This document shows, piece by piece, positions 18,438 through 30,440 of a stretch of 64,000 nt of DNA (the first letter of the stretch is position 1; each line of letters opens with the position of its first letter). Made by a program: the position numbers and the translations under genes. The stretch is taken from NCBI RefSeq assembly GCF_020866925.1, contig NZ_JAJGAK010000002.1, positions 248,001 to 312,000 of the forward strand. Reading direction: 5' to 3'. This stretch comes from Noviluteimonas lactosilytica. GTDB lineage: Bacteria > Pseudomonadota > Gammaproteobacteria > Xanthomonadales > Xanthomonadaceae. Below the pieces are notes generated by a model. The model saw only the letters and a program-made list of their open reading frames with translations, did not search any database and had not been told where the DNA came from.

Positions 18438-18514
18438 TGGTAGCGGGGGCAGGATTTGAACCTGCGACCTTCGGGTTATGAGCCCGACGAGCTGCCAGAC
18501 TGCTCCACCCCGCA
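18438..18514 (-). tRNA. Initiator tRNA-fMet (CAT)
   Basis: A 77-nt cloverleaf with encoded CCA. The anticodon loop reads CTCATAA within a stem of three consecutive G:C pairs (GGG/CCC), an initiator hallmark. Acceptor pairs 2-71 to 7-66 are all G:C, while 1-72 is a U-U mismatch instead of the C1-A72 of E. coli; an unpaired 1-72 is the other initiator identity element. It lies 68 bp downstream of the nuoN stop on the same strand, and its 3' 18 nt recur at 17279. Confidence 0.95.
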
Positions 18515-18582
18515 GCAGGCCGATCATTATGTTGAATACGCCCGCGGAATGCAACCCGTGCGATTCAATTTCTTCAATTGGT

Positions 18583-20022
18583 TCAGCGGAAAGCCGCCAG
18601 GCACCACGCCATCAGCGGGTTCCATGCGATGCCCAGCGCGAGCAGCAACAACGCATTCGCACCGAACGCCACGCGCAGCGGACGGTCGTTGCGCTCGCGC
18701 ACGCCCTCCCCCACCGGTTCGTCGAAGTACATCACCTTGATCACGCGCAGGTAGTAGAACGCGCCGATCACGGCGAACACGATGCCGACGATCGCCAGCC
18801 ACAGCATGTCGCCCTGCAGCGCGGCGCGGAGCACGACGACCTTCGACCAGAAGCCGAGGAACGGCGGGATGCCCGCGAGCGAGGCCATGACGCACAGCAC
18901 CAGCAGCGCCATCCACGGATTGCGTGCGTTGAGGCCCTTGAAGTCGTCGATCTCGTCGGCTTCGAAGCCCTTGCGCGAGAGCACGACGATCGAACCGAAG
19001 GCCGCGGCCGACATGATCGCGTACGTGATCGCGTAGAACATCGCCGCCGCGTAACCCTGCGGGCCGCCGCCGGCGAGGCCGAGGAACAGGAAGCCGACGT
19101 GCGAGATCGTCGAATAAGCGAGCATGCGCTTGAGGTTGTGCTGCGCGAGCGCGATCAGGTTGCCGATCACCAGCGACGCCACGGCCAGGCCCGCGAGCAG
19201 CAGGCGCCACTGTTCGTCGAGCGGACCGGCGCCGACTTCGAGCAGGCGGTAGGTCATGCCGAACGCGGCGATCTTCGGCGCCGAGCCGATGAACAGCGTG
19301 ATCGGCGTGGGCGCACCGTGGTACACGTCGGGCAACCACATGTGGAATGGCGCGGCGCCGAACTTGAAGGCGATGCCCGCGACGATGAACACCAGGCCCG
19401 TCAGCAGCAGGCCCGGCGACGCCGACCCCATCGCCTGGTGGATCTCGCGCAGGTCGAGCGTGCCGGTCGCGCCGTAGGTCAGCGACAGGCCGTAGAGCAA
19501 CATGCCCGAGGCGAGCGAACCGAGGACGAAGTACTTCATCGCCGCTTCGGAGGCGAGCGGGCTGTCGCGATCGATCGCGACCAGCGCGTACTGGCACAGC
19601 GCCAGCATTTCGAGGCCGAGGTACACCATCACCAGGCTGCCCGCGGACACCATCAGCATCATGCCGGCGGTGGCGAACATCACCAGGACCGGCACTTCGC
19701 CCTTGTAGAGGCCGCGCTCGCGCAGGAACGGCCACGCGTAGACGAGCGCCAGCGCGGACACCACGCAGGTGAACATCTTCAGCACGTCGGCCGCGACGTC
19801 GCGGATGAACATGCCGTTGAGCACCGTGCCCTGCCCGCCCGTGCCGGCGGCGACCATGCCGGCGACGGCGATCAGCGTGATGATGCTCGCCACGTGCGTG
19901 ATCCAGCGGCGGCGTTCGTCGAGGAACAGGTCGAGCATGAGCAGCGCGAAGGCCGCGCCCACGAGCACCATCTCGGGCAGCAGGGGCAGCAGGTCGGCGG
20001 CGGTGGGCATCGTCGGGTTCAT
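18583..20022 (-). CDS. nuoN: NADH-quinone oxidoreductase subunit N
   Basis: A 479-residue antiporter-like membrane subunit of complex I with about 14 transmembrane helices. Family features are visible: HNLKRMLAYSTISHVGFL (with the conserved Lys of the proton channel), KFGAAPFHMWLPDVYHGAPTPITLFI, and FSKVVVLRAAL-like GFWSKVVVLRAAL. It forms one of the proton-pumping units of the membrane arm and is the last gene of the operon, 14 bp after nuoM. Confidence 0.97.
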   Translation of the reverse strand: MNPTMPTAADLLPLLPEMVLVGAAFALLMLDLFLDERRRWITHVASIITLIAVAGMVAAGTGGQGTVLNGMFIRDVAADVLKMFTCVVSALALVYAWPFLRERGLYKGEVPVLVMFATAGMMLMVSAGSLVMVYLGLEMLALCQYALVAIDRDSPLASEAAMKYFVLGSLASGMLLYGLSLTYGATGTLDLREIHQAMGSASPGLLLTGLVFIVAGIAFKFGAAPFHMWLPDVYHGAPTPITLFIGSAPKIAAFGMTYRLLEVGAGPLDEQWRLLLAGLAVASLVIGNLIALAQHNLKRMLAYSTISHVGFLFLGLAGGGPQGYAAAMFYAITYAIMSAAAFGSIVVLSRKGFEADEIDDFKGLNARNPWMALLVLCVMASLAGIPPFLGFWSKVVVLRAALQGDMLWLAIVGIVFAVIGAFYYLRVIKVMYFDEPVGEGVRERNDRPLRVAFGANALLLLALGIAWNPLMAWCLAAFR

Positions 20023-20036
20023 GCGTTATCTCGAAA

Positions 20037-21548
20037 TCAGAGCTTCGTCGCCGCCAACTGGCTGGCGAGCTGCGCGATGGAGGGCTCCATCAGGTCGGTG
20101 AGCGGCTTCGGGTACACGCCGAGCACGAGCACGCCGAGCGCGAAGGTGCCGAGCACGATCCACTCGCGCATGTTGATGTCTTCCAGTTCGGCGACGTGGG
20201 CGTTCGCGACCTCACCGAAGATCACGCGCTTGACCAGCCAAAGCGTGTAGGCCGCGCCGGTGATCAGCGTGGTCGCCGCGCCGAAGGCGAGCAGCGGATG
20301 CTGCTGGAAGCTGGCGAGGATGACCATGAACTCGCCGATGAAACCCGACGTGCCCGGCAGGCCCGAGTTCGCCATGGCGAACAGCACCATGAACATCGCG
20401 AACCACGGCATCGTGTTCGCCACGCCGCCGTAGTCGCGGATCATGCGCGTGTGCATGCGGTCGTACAGCACGCCGACGCACGAGAACATCGCGCCGGAGA
20501 TGAAGCCGTGCGAGATCATCTGCACCATGCCGCCCTGCAGGCCCAGGCGCGCGGCGTCGACGTTGCCCTGCTCGCGCACCAGCGCGAAGGCGATGAACGT
20601 GCCGAGGGTGACGAAGCCCATGTGCGAGATCGACGAATACGCGATCAGCTTCTTCATGTCGTCCTGCACGAGGGCGACCAGGCCGATGTAGATGATGGCG
20701 ATCAGCGACAGCGCGATCACGACCCACGCGAACTCGTGGCCGGCGTCCGGCACGATCGGCAGGCTGAAACGCAGGAAGCCGTATCCGCCGATCTTCAGCA
20801 TGATCGCGGCCAGGATCACCGAACCGCCGGTCGGCGCTTCCACGTGCGCGTCCGGCAACCACGTGTGCACCGGGAACATCGGCACCTTCACCGAGAACGC
20901 GGCGAGGAAGGCGAAGAACAACCACGTCTGTTCCTGCATCGTCAGCGGGAGCGCCGCCATGTCCGCGAGCTGCCAGCTACCACCCTTCAGGTACAGGTAG
21001 ATGATGCCCACCAGCATGAACACCGACCCGAGGAAGGTGTACAGGAAGAACTTGATCGCCGCGTACACGCGGCGCGGGCCGCCCCACACACCGATGATGA
21101 TGAACATCGGGATGAGCATGGCTTCGAAGAACACGTAGAACAGCATCGCATCGAGCGCGCAGAACACGCCGATCATCAGGCCTTCGAGGATCAGGAACGA
21201 TGCGACGTACTGGTTCACGCGTTCGTCGATCGCCGTCCACGCGCCGATCAGCACCAGCACGGTCGTCAGCGTCGTCAGGCCGATCAGCGCGACCGAGATG
21301 CCGTCGGCGCCGAGCGCGTAGCGGATGTCGTACGCCGCGATCCACGTGTGCGATTCGAGGAACTGCATCGCGGGGTTGGCCATCTCGAAGCCGCTGAACA
21401 GCGGGATCGACAGCAACAGCGCCACGACGGCGACGCCGAGCGCAAGCCAGCGCGCGGCCTGCGCGCGGTGCTGCCCGAGCATCAGCGCGAGCACGCCACC
21501 GACGATCGGCAGCCAGATCAACAGACTCAGCAGGGGCGCGTTCGCCAC
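20037..21548 (-). CDS. nuoM: NADH-quinone oxidoreductase subunit M
   Basis: A proton-pumping antiporter-like membrane subunit of about 503 residues, with HTWLPDAHVEAPTGGSVILA, DDMKKLIAYSSISHMGFV and the conserved Glu of helix 5 (FYVFFEAMLIPMFIIIGVWG). The GTG at 21546-21548 (N-terminus ANAPLLSLLIWLP) is preferred because it aligns with the usual short leader. A TTG six codons upstream (21566) is possible and has AGGG at 8 nt. Confidence 0.95.
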   Translation of the reverse strand: MANAPLLSLLIWLPIVGGVLALMLGQHRAQAARWLALGVAVVALLLSIPLFSGFEMANPAMQFLESHTWIAAYDIRYALGADGISVALIGLTTLTTVLVLIGAWTAIDERVNQYVASFLILEGLMIGVFCALDAMLFYVFFEAMLIPMFIIIGVWGGPRRVYAAIKFFLYTFLGSVFMLVGIIYLYLKGGSWQLADMAALPLTMQEQTWLFFAFLAAFSVKVPMFPVHTWLPDAHVEAPTGGSVILAAIMLKIGGYGFLRFSLPIVPDAGHEFAWVVIALSLIAIIYIGLVALVQDDMKKLIAYSSISHMGFVTLGTFIAFALVREQGNVDAARLGLQGGMVQMISHGFISGAMFSCVGVLYDRMHTRMIRDYGGVANTMPWFAMFMVLFAMANSGLPGTSGFIGEFMVILASFQQHPLLAFGAATTLITGAAYTLWLVKRVIFGEVANAHVAELEDINMREWIVLGTFALGVLVLGVYPKPLTDLMEPSIAQLASQLAATKL

Positions 21549-21582
21549 GTCTTCGATTCCATGCAAAGGGTGGGCCCTGGGA

Positions 21583-23742
<2,160 letters not shown>

Positions 23743-23746
23743 CGGG

Positions 23747-24061
23747 TCAGCCCTTCAAGGAGTCGATCTCGGCGACGTTGATCGAGCGCCGGTTGCGGAA
23801 CAGCGTGACGAGGATGGCCAGGCCGATCGCGGCCTCGGCCGCGGCCACGGTCAGGATGAAGAACACGAATACCTGGCCGGCGGCGTCGCCCAGCTCGCGC
23901 GAGAACGCGACGAAGTTGATGTTGACCGAGAGCAGCATCAGCTCGATCGACATCAGCAGGATGATGATGTTCTTCCGGTTGATCACGATGCCGGCGAGGC
24001 TGATGCAGAACAGCGCCGCGCCGAGCACGAGGAAGTGCCCGAGGGAGAGATGACCGATCAC
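23747..24061 (-). CDS. nuoK: NADH-quinone oxidoreductase subunit K
   Basis: A 104-residue subunit with three transmembrane helices and the two conserved membrane Glu residues ([14 protein letters not shown] and [12 protein letters not shown]). The start is GTG (24059-24061) and overlaps the nuoJ stop as GTGA. Size matches the family (100-104). Confidence 0.97.
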   Translation of the reverse strand: MIGHLSLGHFLVLGAALFCISLAGIVINRKNIIILLMSIELMLLSVNINFVAFSRELGDAAGQVFVFFILTVAAAEAAIGLAILVTLFRNRRSINVAEIDSLKG

Positions 24062-24693
24062 GGGGTTTTCTCCTCTTGCACGGCCGGGGCCGCGGGCTTG
24101 GTCGCTTCCATCTTCACCATGCGCAGGCGGTCGGCCGAACGCACGCGCGCCTGGGCCGCAGGATCCTGGTGCTTCACGCCGCCGCGGCGACGCAGGGTCA
24201 GCATGGTCGCGGCGACGACCGCGATGGTCAGGATCACCGCCGCCACTTCGAACGGCAGCAGGAAATCGGTGAACAGCGCCTGCGCGAGCCACTTGGTGTT
24301 CGGGATGTTCGCCGCGGCCGCAGGGTCCGCCGCGAGCGGCGCCTGCATCAGCACGTGCACGCCGATCAACAGGCAGATCTCGATGAGCATCGCGATCGCG
24401 ACCGCGAGGCCGATCGGCAGGTAGCGCACGAAGCCTTCGCGCAACGGCGCGACGTCGATGTCGAGCATCATCACGACGAACAGGAACAGCACCATCACCG
24501 CGCCGACGTAGACGAGGATCAGCGCGATGCCGAGGAATTCGGCGCCGGCCAGGATCCACGTGCAGGCGACGGAGAAGAACGTCAGCACGAGCAGCAGCGC
24601 TGCCTGCACCGGGTTCCGCACGCTGATGACGCCCACGGCCGCGGCGAGGGCCATGGTGGCGAAGGCGTAGAAAGCTAGAGTGGTGAAATCCAT
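24058..24693 (-). CDS. nuoJ: NADH-quinone oxidoreductase subunit J
   Basis: A 211-residue membrane subunit with five helices; the conserved region [45 protein letters not shown]-like helices 1-3 are evident. The C-terminal cytoplasmic tail (from about 175) is charged and Ala/Pro-rich, a variable part of the family. ATG at 24691-24693; overlaps nuoK. Confidence 0.96.
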   Translation of the reverse strand: MDFTTLAFYAFATMALAAAVGVISVRNPVQAALLLVLTFFSVACTWILAGAEFLGIALILVYVGAVMVLFLFVVMMLDIDVAPLREGFVRYLPIGLAVAIAMLIEICLLIGVHVLMQAPLAADPAAAANIPNTKWLAQALFTDFLLPFEVAAVILTIAVVAATMLTLRRRGGVKHQDPAAQARVRSADRLRMVKMEATKPAAPAVQEEKTP

Positions 24694-24714
24694 TGAGGCC
24701 TCAGCGTCCCGTGC

Positions 24715-25203
24715 TCATCGATAAGGTGCGTCGGCGGCGCGGCGCGCGGCGATTTCCGCCTCGAGGCGGTCGCCGATGGCCAGCAGCTGCGGCTTGGTCA
24801 CGATGTTCTGGCCGCGCTTGTCGAAGTGGTATTCGTGCAGGTGCGTCTCGACGATCGAGTCCACCGGGCACGACTCCTCGCAGAAGCCGCAGAAGATGCA
24901 CTTGAACAGATCGATGTCGTAACGCGTCGTGCGGCGCGTGCCATCGCTGCGTTGCTCGGAATCGATCGTGATCGCCAACGCGGGGCACACGGCCTCGCAC
25001 AGCTTGCACGCGATGCAACGCTCTTCGCCGTTGGCGTAGCGGCGCAGCGCGTGCAGGCCGCGGAAGCGCGGCGACTGCGGCGTCTTTTCCATCGGGTACA
25101 TCAGCGTGTACTTCGGACGGAACAGGTACCTGCCGGTGAGCATCAGCCCCTGGGCAAGCTCGATGAGCAGCAGGCTCTTGAAGTAGGAAACGATGCGAGT
25201 CAT
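24715..25203 (-). CDS. nuoI: NADH-quinone oxidoreductase subunit I
   Basis: A 162-residue ferredoxin-like subunit carrying clusters N6a and N6b: [12 protein letters not shown] at 63-74 and [12 protein letters not shown] at 102-113, with an N-terminal amphipathic helix that lies on the membrane arm. It passes electrons from NuoG toward NuoB. The ATG at 25201-25203 lies 5 bp after the nuoH stop. Confidence 0.97.
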   Translation of the reverse strand: MTRIVSYFKSLLLIELAQGLMLTGRYLFRPKYTLMYPMEKTPQSPRFRGLHALRRYANGEERCIACKLCEAVCPALAITIDSEQRSDGTRRTTRYDIDLFKCIFCGFCEESCPVDSIVETHLHEYHFDKRGQNIVTKPQLLAIGDRLEAEIAARRAADAPYR

Positions 25204-25208
25204 GCCCG

Positions 25209-26264
25209 TCACTGCCCCGGCGTGAACACGTTGTAGTAAGCCATCAGCGCCGTCACGCAGATCCACGCGATGGTGATCGGAATGAACACCTTCCAGCCCA
25301 GGCGCATGATCTGGTCGTAGCGGTAGCGCGGGAACGAAGCGCGGAACCAGATGAAGCAGCTCGCGAAGAAGAACACCTTCGCCAGCAGCCACCACCAGCC
25401 GTCGACCGACAGCAGCGGAATGCCCCAGCCATGGAACGGGCTCAGCCAGCCGCCGACGAAGAAGATCGACGTCAGGAAGCTGACGAGCAGCATGTTCGCG
25501 TACTCGGCGAGGAAGAACAGCGCGAACTGCGAACCGGAGTACTCGACCATGTGGCCGGCGACGATCTCGGATTCGCCTTCGACGACGTCGAACGGCGCGC
25601 GGTTGGTCTCGGCCACGCCGGACACGAAGAACACCACGAACAGCGGCAGCAGCGGCCACATGAACCATTCGAGGAAGCCGGCGTTGCCGGACTGCGCCAG
25701 CACGATCTCGGTGAGGTTGAGGCTGCCGGCGGCGATCAGCACACCGACCAGCGCGAAGCCCATCGCGATCTCGTACGACACGACCTGCGCCGCGGCGCGC
25801 ATCGCGCCGAGGAAGGCGTACTTCGAGTTCGACGCCCAGCCGGCGAGCACGATGCCGTACACGCCCAGCGACGTCATCGCGAGCAGGTACAGCAGGCCTG
25901 CGTTCGCGTTCGACAGCACGACCTGCGCATCGAACGGCACCACGGCCCACGCGGCGAACGCCGGCACCAGCGCGATCAGCGGCGCGATGCGATACAGGAA
26001 CGGCTGCGCCACGGTGGGCTGCACCACTTCCTTGAACAGCAGCTTGAACACGTCGGCGAAGGCCTGGAGGATGCCCTTGCCCACGTACATCGGCCCGTGG
26101 CGCACGTGCATCCAGCCGATCAGCTTGCGTTCCCACACCACGTAGAACGCGACGGCGAGGATCACCGGCACGGCGATCAGCAGCACCTTGAGCACGATCC
26201 AGGCGACCAGGCCCACGGGCCCGAACGCGATCATCCAATCGCGGAAAGCATCGACGTACATCAT
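25209..26264 (-). CDS. nuoH: NADH-quinone oxidoreductase subunit H
   Basis: A 351-residue membrane subunit forming much of the quinone-binding chamber. The conserved [35 protein letters not shown] and [18 protein letters not shown] are all present. Starts with ATGATG; the first ATG (26262-26264) overlaps the nuoG stop as ATGA. Confidence 0.97.
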   Translation of the reverse strand: MMYVDAFRDWMIAFGPVGLVAWIVLKVLLIAVPVILAVAFYVVWERKLIGWMHVRHGPMYVGKGILQAFADVFKLLFKEVVQPTVAQPFLYRIAPLIALVPAFAAWAVVPFDAQVVLSNANAGLLYLLAMTSLGVYGIVLAGWASNSKYAFLGAMRAAAQVVSYEIAMGFALVGVLIAAGSLNLTEIVLAQSGNAGFLEWFMWPLLPLFVVFFVSGVAETNRAPFDVVEGESEIVAGHMVEYSGSQFALFFLAEYANMLLVSFLTSIFFVGGWLSPFHGWGIPLLSVDGWWWLLAKVFFFASCFIWFRASFPRYRYDQIMRLGWKVFIPITIAWICVTALMAYYNVFTPGQ

Positions 26265-28498
26265 GCGCGACCGATCTCCACGTTGCCCGAGAGCAGCGCA
26301 GCGGTCGCGCCGTAACCCGATTCCACCCACGCGCAACCGCGCGCGACCTTGTCGCTCACCGCGACCGGCAGCGTCGCCGTGCCCGTGGCGTTCTTCACCT
26401 TCGCCACGCCGTCGGCATGCACGCCGGCCGCGCCCGCATCCATCGGATGCAGCACGATGCGCGCGCCGAGCGTGAGCGGATGCGCCTGCAGCGCGGCCGC
26501 GCGGCGCACGGTGGCGTCGGAGCGGTAGATCGCCTGCGAGGCGACGATCGACAGGCCGGCGCCGTGCGGCAGCGCGTGCTTCGGCGCCGCGCCCTTCGCA
26601 ACGGTGACATTGCGCAGCGACAAGCCTTTGCGCATGCCCGCGTAGTCGGTGAAGTCGAAGCCCGCGACGCCGAGGTCGGCGCCCAGCGCACGCAGCACGC
26701 GCCAGCCGGCGCGCACTTCGCCCGGCGACTTGCCGCCCGCGGTCGCGTGCTGCACGAAGCCGTCGAGGTTGGTCAGCGAGCCTTCGATTTCCGGCAGCGC
26801 GCCGATCGGCAGGATCACGTCGGCGACGGCGCGCGTGGATTCGCACGCGTAGTGGCTGAAGGCCACGACCTGCGCGCGCGCCAGCGTGTTCATCGCGAGC
26901 GATTGATCGGCGAAGTCCAGGCCCGGTTCGATGCCGTAGAGGACGTACGCGCTGCGCGCATCGGCAAGCATCGCCTGCGCGTCGCGCGAAGCCGGCAACA
27001 CGCCGTGCTGCGCGAGGCCCAGCGCGTTGGCGCCCTGCGGGATGCGGCACAGCTTCGCGTTGTTCGCGGCAGCGAACCCACGCGCGGCGGCGCGGATCGC
27101 GCTGGCGTGCTCGGAGAGTTCGGCGACGGCGCCGACGATCACCACGGCGCGCTGCGCGCCCTTGATGTCGACGCCGGCGAGCGCCTCGGCGATTTCGGAC
27201 GGGGCGACGACGGCGGACGACGCCACCTCGAACGCGACGTCGAAGTCGACCGGGTTGACCATGTGCACGCGCGCGCCCTTGCGCTGCGCCTTGCGGATGC
27301 GCTGGTGCAGCAGCGGCACTTCGTGGCGCAGGTGCGCGCCGACGACGACGATGACATCGGCGTTGTCGATCTCGGCGACCGGCATGCCGAACTGCTCGGC
27401 GACGGCGGCGTCGGACAGGTCGCGCTGCGCGATGCGGTGATCGAGGTTGCCGGTGCCCAGGCCTTCGGCGAGGCGCGCGAGCAACGCGCCCTCTTCGTTC
27501 GACGTCGCCGGATGCACGAGCATGCCGAGCTGGTCGCCGCCGTTGTCGCGGAGGATCTTCGCGGCCTTGGCCAGCGCTTCTTCCCACGTCGTGGTGCGCC
27601 AGTCGTCGCCGTCCCGGACCATCGGCTGCGTCGCGCGATCGTCGGCGTACAGGCCCTGGTGCGAATAGCGGTCGCGGTCCGACAGCCAGCATTCGTTGAC
27701 CGCTTCGTTGTCGCGCGGCACGGTGCGCAGCACTTCGCCGCGACGCACGTGCAGGAACAGGTTGCTGCCCAGCGCGTCGTGCCAGCCGAGCGATTCGCGC
27801 GCGACGAGTTCCCACGGACGCGCGCGGAAACGGAACACCTTGTTGGTCAGCGCGCCGACCGGGCACACGTCGATGACGTTGCCGGAGAGTTCGGTCGTCA
27901 GCGGCTTGCCGTCGTACGTGCCGATCTGCAGGTTCTCGCCGCGCATCATGCCGCCGAGCTCGTACGTGCCGGCGACTTCCGCGGTGAAGCGCACGCAGCG
28001 CGTGCACTGGATGCAACGCGTCATGTCGCTGGCGACGAGCGGACCGAAGTCCTCGTCGGCGACCACGCGCTTGCGCTCGGAGAAGCGCGAAACCGAACGG
28101 CCGTAGCCGAGCGAGAGATCCTGCAGTTCGCACTCGCCGCCCTGGTCGCAGATCGGGCAGTCGAGCGGATGGTTGATCAGCAGGAACTCCATCACGTTGC
28201 GCTGCGACTTCAACGCCTTGTCGCTGCGCGTGACGATCTTCATGCCGTCCATCACCGGCGTCGCGCACGCGGGCGCGGGCTTCGGCATCTTTTCGACGTC
28301 GACCAGGCACATGCGGCAGTTGGCCGCGATGCTCAGCTTGTCGTGGTAGCAGAAACGCGGGATCGGGATGCCGGCCTTGTCGGCGGCCTGGATGATCATC
28401 GAACCCTTGGGCGCGGTCATCGCGACGCCATCGATCTCGATGGCGACGTGGCCTTCCGGCACGACGGGCTTGGTGACGTCGGACTCAACGGCGCTCAT
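26261..28498 (-). CDS. nuoG: NADH-quinone oxidoreductase subunit G
   Basis: A 745-residue subunit of the electron-input arm. The [2Fe-2S] domain (N1b) has Cys in [15 protein letters not shown] and ACATPV; N5 uses [14 protein letters not shown] with a His ligand; N4 uses CIQCTRC plus CPVGAL. The rest is a degenerate molybdopterin-oxidoreductase domain without cofactor motifs. The four Cys that bind the extra N7 cluster in E. coli are absent: the equivalent stretch reads [11 protein letters not shown] and [10 protein letters not shown]. The protein is therefore of the mitochondrial/Paracoccus type. ATGA overlap with nuoF. Confidence 0.96.
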   Translation of the reverse strand: MSAVESDVTKPVVPEGHVAIEIDGVAMTAPKGSMIIQAADKAGIPIPRFCYHDKLSIAANCRMCLVDVEKMPKPAPACATPVMDGMKIVTRSDKALKSQRNVMEFLLINHPLDCPICDQGGECELQDLSLGYGRSVSRFSERKRVVADEDFGPLVASDMTRCIQCTRCVRFTAEVAGTYELGGMMRGENLQIGTYDGKPLTTELSGNVIDVCPVGALTNKVFRFRARPWELVARESLGWHDALGSNLFLHVRRGEVLRTVPRDNEAVNECWLSDRDRYSHQGLYADDRATQPMVRDGDDWRTTTWEEALAKAAKILRDNGGDQLGMLVHPATSNEEGALLARLAEGLGTGNLDHRIAQRDLSDAAVAEQFGMPVAEIDNADVIVVVGAHLRHEVPLLHQRIRKAQRKGARVHMVNPVDFDVAFEVASSAVVAPSEIAEALAGVDIKGAQRAVVIVGAVAELSEHASAIRAAARGFAAANNAKLCRIPQGANALGLAQHGVLPASRDAQAMLADARSAYVLYGIEPGLDFADQSLAMNTLARAQVVAFSHYACESTRAVADVILPIGALPEIEGSLTNLDGFVQHATAGGKSPGEVRAGWRVLRALGADLGVAGFDFTDYAGMRKGLSLRNVTVAKGAAPKHALPHGAGLSIVASQAIYRSDATVRRAAALQAHPLTLGARIVLHPMDAGAAGVHADGVAKVKNATGTATLPVAVSDKVARGCAWVESGYGATAALLSGNVEIGRA

Positions 28499-29862
28499 GC
28501 GGCAACCACCTGCTTTTCGATCACCGTGCCGGCGCGCTGGTCGTCGACCAGGAAACGCCCGTTGACGATCGCGTATTCGAATTCGCGCCAGTAGTGATGC
28601 AGGAAGCCCTGCACCGGCCACGCGGCGGCTTCGCCGAACGCGCAGATGGTGTGGCCTTCGATCTGGCCCGCGGCGGCGCGCAGCATCTGCAGGTCGTCCA
28701 TCGTCGCCTTCTTCTCGACGATGCGCGTCAGCATGCGGTACATCCAGCCGGTGCCTTCGCGGCACGGCGTGCACTGGCCGCAGCTTTCCTTGAAGTAGAA
28801 GCGCGCGATGCGCTGGCACGCGCGCACCATGCAGGTCGTCTCGTCCATCACGATGACCGCGCCAGAACCGAGGCCCGAACCGGCCTTCTGGATCGAGTCG
28901 TAGTCCATCGTGCAGGCCATCATCGTGTCGGCCGGCAGCACCTTCATCGACGTACCGCCGGGGATCACGGCCTTGAGTTTGTGGCCGTTGCGCATGCCGC
29001 CGGCCAGTCGCAGGAGTTCGCTGAAGGGCGTGCCGAGGCGGATCTCGAAATTGCCCGGGTTGGCGACGTGGCCCGACACCGAGAACACCTTCGGGCCGCC
29101 GTTGTTCGGCTTGCCGAGGTTGAGGAACCACTCCGCGCCGTTGCGCACGATCGCCGGCACCGACGCGTACGTCTCGGTGTTGTTGATCGTGGTCGGCTTG
29201 CCGTACAGGCCGAAGTTGGCCGGGAACGGCGGCTTGTAACGCGGCTGGCCCTTCTTGCCTTCGAGCGATTCCATCAGCGCGGTTTCTTCGCCGCAGATGT
29301 AGGCGCCCGCGCCGAGCACGTTGTACAGATCGATGTCGACGCCGCTGCCGAGCACGTTCTTGCCGAGCCAGCCGTTCGCGTAGGCCTCGCGCGTGGCTTC
29401 CTCGAGATGTTCGAAGGGCTCGTGGTGGAACTCGCCGCGCAGGTAGTTGTACGCGGCCGTCGAACCGGTGGCGTAGCACGCGATCGCCATGCCCTCGATC
29501 ACCGAGTGCGGGTTGTAGCGCAGGATGTCGCGATCCTTCGCCGTGCCCGGTTCGGATTCGTCCGAGTTGCACAGGATGTACTTGATGCCGGGGCCCTTCG
29601 GCATGAAGGACCACTTCAGGCCGGTCGGGAAGCCCGCGCCGCCGCGGCCGCGCAGGCTCGACTGCTTGACCATCTCGATCACCGCGGCCGGCTCGATCTT
29701 CTCTTCGAGGATCTTGCGCAGCGCGGCGTAACCGCCGGTCTTCAAATAATTTTCGTACGACCAGGGCTTGTCGAAATGCAGCGTCGTGTAGACGACGTTG
29801 TGCTCCTGCGGCGCAGGACCGACCGGACCGGTGGGCTCGCTGTAGTGGCTATGACCGGCCAT
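28495..29862 (-). CDS. nuoF: NADH-quinone oxidoreductase subunit F
   Basis: A 455-residue NADH-oxidising flavoprotein. The FMN/NADH site has [17 protein letters not shown] and [19 protein letters not shown], and the N3 [4Fe-4S] cluster uses [13 protein letters not shown] plus a distal Cys (HTICAFG). It receives hydride from NADH and passes electrons to NuoE and NuoG. Starts 3 bp after nuoE. Confidence 0.97.
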   Translation of the reverse strand: MAGHSHYSEPTGPVGPAPQEHNVVYTTLHFDKPWSYENYLKTGGYAALRKILEEKIEPAAVIEMVKQSSLRGRGGAGFPTGLKWSFMPKGPGIKYILCNSDESEPGTAKDRDILRYNPHSVIEGMAIACYATGSTAAYNYLRGEFHHEPFEHLEEATREAYANGWLGKNVLGSGVDIDLYNVLGAGAYICGEETALMESLEGKKGQPRYKPPFPANFGLYGKPTTINNTETYASVPAIVRNGAEWFLNLGKPNNGGPKVFSVSGHVANPGNFEIRLGTPFSELLRLAGGMRNGHKLKAVIPGGTSMKVLPADTMMACTMDYDSIQKAGSGLGSGAVIVMDETTCMVRACQRIARFYFKESCGQCTPCREGTGWMYRMLTRIVEKKATMDDLQMLRAAAGQIEGHTICAFGEAAAWPVQGFLHHYWREFEYAIVNGRFLVDDQRAGTVIEKQVVAA

Positions 29863-29865
29863 GCG

Positions 29866-30393
29866 TTACTCCAACCCGTCCAGCAGCTCGTCGACCTTCG
29901 CGACCGTGAGCTTCTCGTGGTAATGACCGTCGATGACCATCATCGGCGCGCCGCAGCATGCGGCGAGGCACTCTTCTTCGCGCTTGAGGAAGATGCGGCC
30001 GTCGGCGGTCGATTCGCCGAGCTTGCAGCCGAGCTTCTTCTCCGCGTGCGCGACGAGATCCTCGGCGCCGTTGAGCCAGCAGCTGATGTTGGTGCAGAAC
30101 GCGACGTTGTGGCGGCCGACCTTCTCGGTCTCGAACATCGAGTAGAACGTCGCGACTTCGTACGCCCACACCGGCGGGATGTCGAGGTACTTCGCAACCG
30201 CGGCGATGAGCTCGTCGGTGAGCCAGCCGCTGTTCTGTTCCTGCGCGGCGTGCAGGCCCTGCAGCACGGCCGAACGCTTGCGGTCGGCCGGGAACTTCGT
30301 CAGCCAGTGGTCGATGTGCGCACGCGTCGCATCCGACAGCACCTGCTGCGGATCGACGTTGCGCGCGTTCTCGAAGTTGCCGGTCGCTCTCAT
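29866..30393 (-). CDS. nuoE: NADH-quinone oxidoreductase subunit E
   Basis: A 175-residue thioredoxin-fold [2Fe-2S] subunit (N1a). Cluster ligands are in FCTNISCW and ECLAACCGAP. An N-terminal helical region (LSDATRAHIDHWLTKFP...) is typical. It is separated from nuoD by 43 bp, the largest gap in the operon, which holds a perfect 8-bp stem-loop. Confidence 0.97.
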   Translation of the reverse strand: MRATGNFENARNVDPQQVLSDATRAHIDHWLTKFPADRKRSAVLQGLHAAQEQNSGWLTDELIAAVAKYLDIPPVWAYEVATFYSMFETEKVGRHNVAFCTNISCWLNGAEDLVAHAEKKLGCKLGESTADGRIFLKREEECLAACCGAPMMVIDGHYHEKLTVAKVDELLDGLE

Positions 30394-30421
30394 CGTTATG
30401 CCTTGCTCGAATCTTGTGCGT

Positions 30422-30440
30422 CTGACCGCGACGCGGTCAG
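30422..30440. repeat. Stem-loop in the nuoD-nuoE gap
   Basis: CTGACCGC-GAC-GCGGTCAG forms a perfect 8-bp hairpin overlapping the nuoD stop codon. There is no T-tract, so it is more likely an mRNA processing or stability element than a terminator. Confidence 0.55.

Larger units (their letters stand above)
17279..18453. mobile_element. Mini genomic island at the 3' end of tRNA-fMet
   Basis: A 1.16 kb segment bounded by an 18-bp perfect direct repeat, TTTGGTAGCGGGGGCAGG, at 17279-17296 and 18436-18453. The right copy is the real 3' end (T-arm side, acceptor and CCA) of tRNA-fMet; the left copy is an isolated fragment. This is the footprint expected from site-specific integration into a tRNA gene, with the 3' end regenerated. 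A second 10-bp repeat GATTTATAGA occurs inside at 17303 and 18364. The island carries two small overlapping genes but no integrase, so it is either a remnant or was mobilised in trans. Its base composition appears less GC-rich than the neighbours by eye. Confidence 0.65.
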
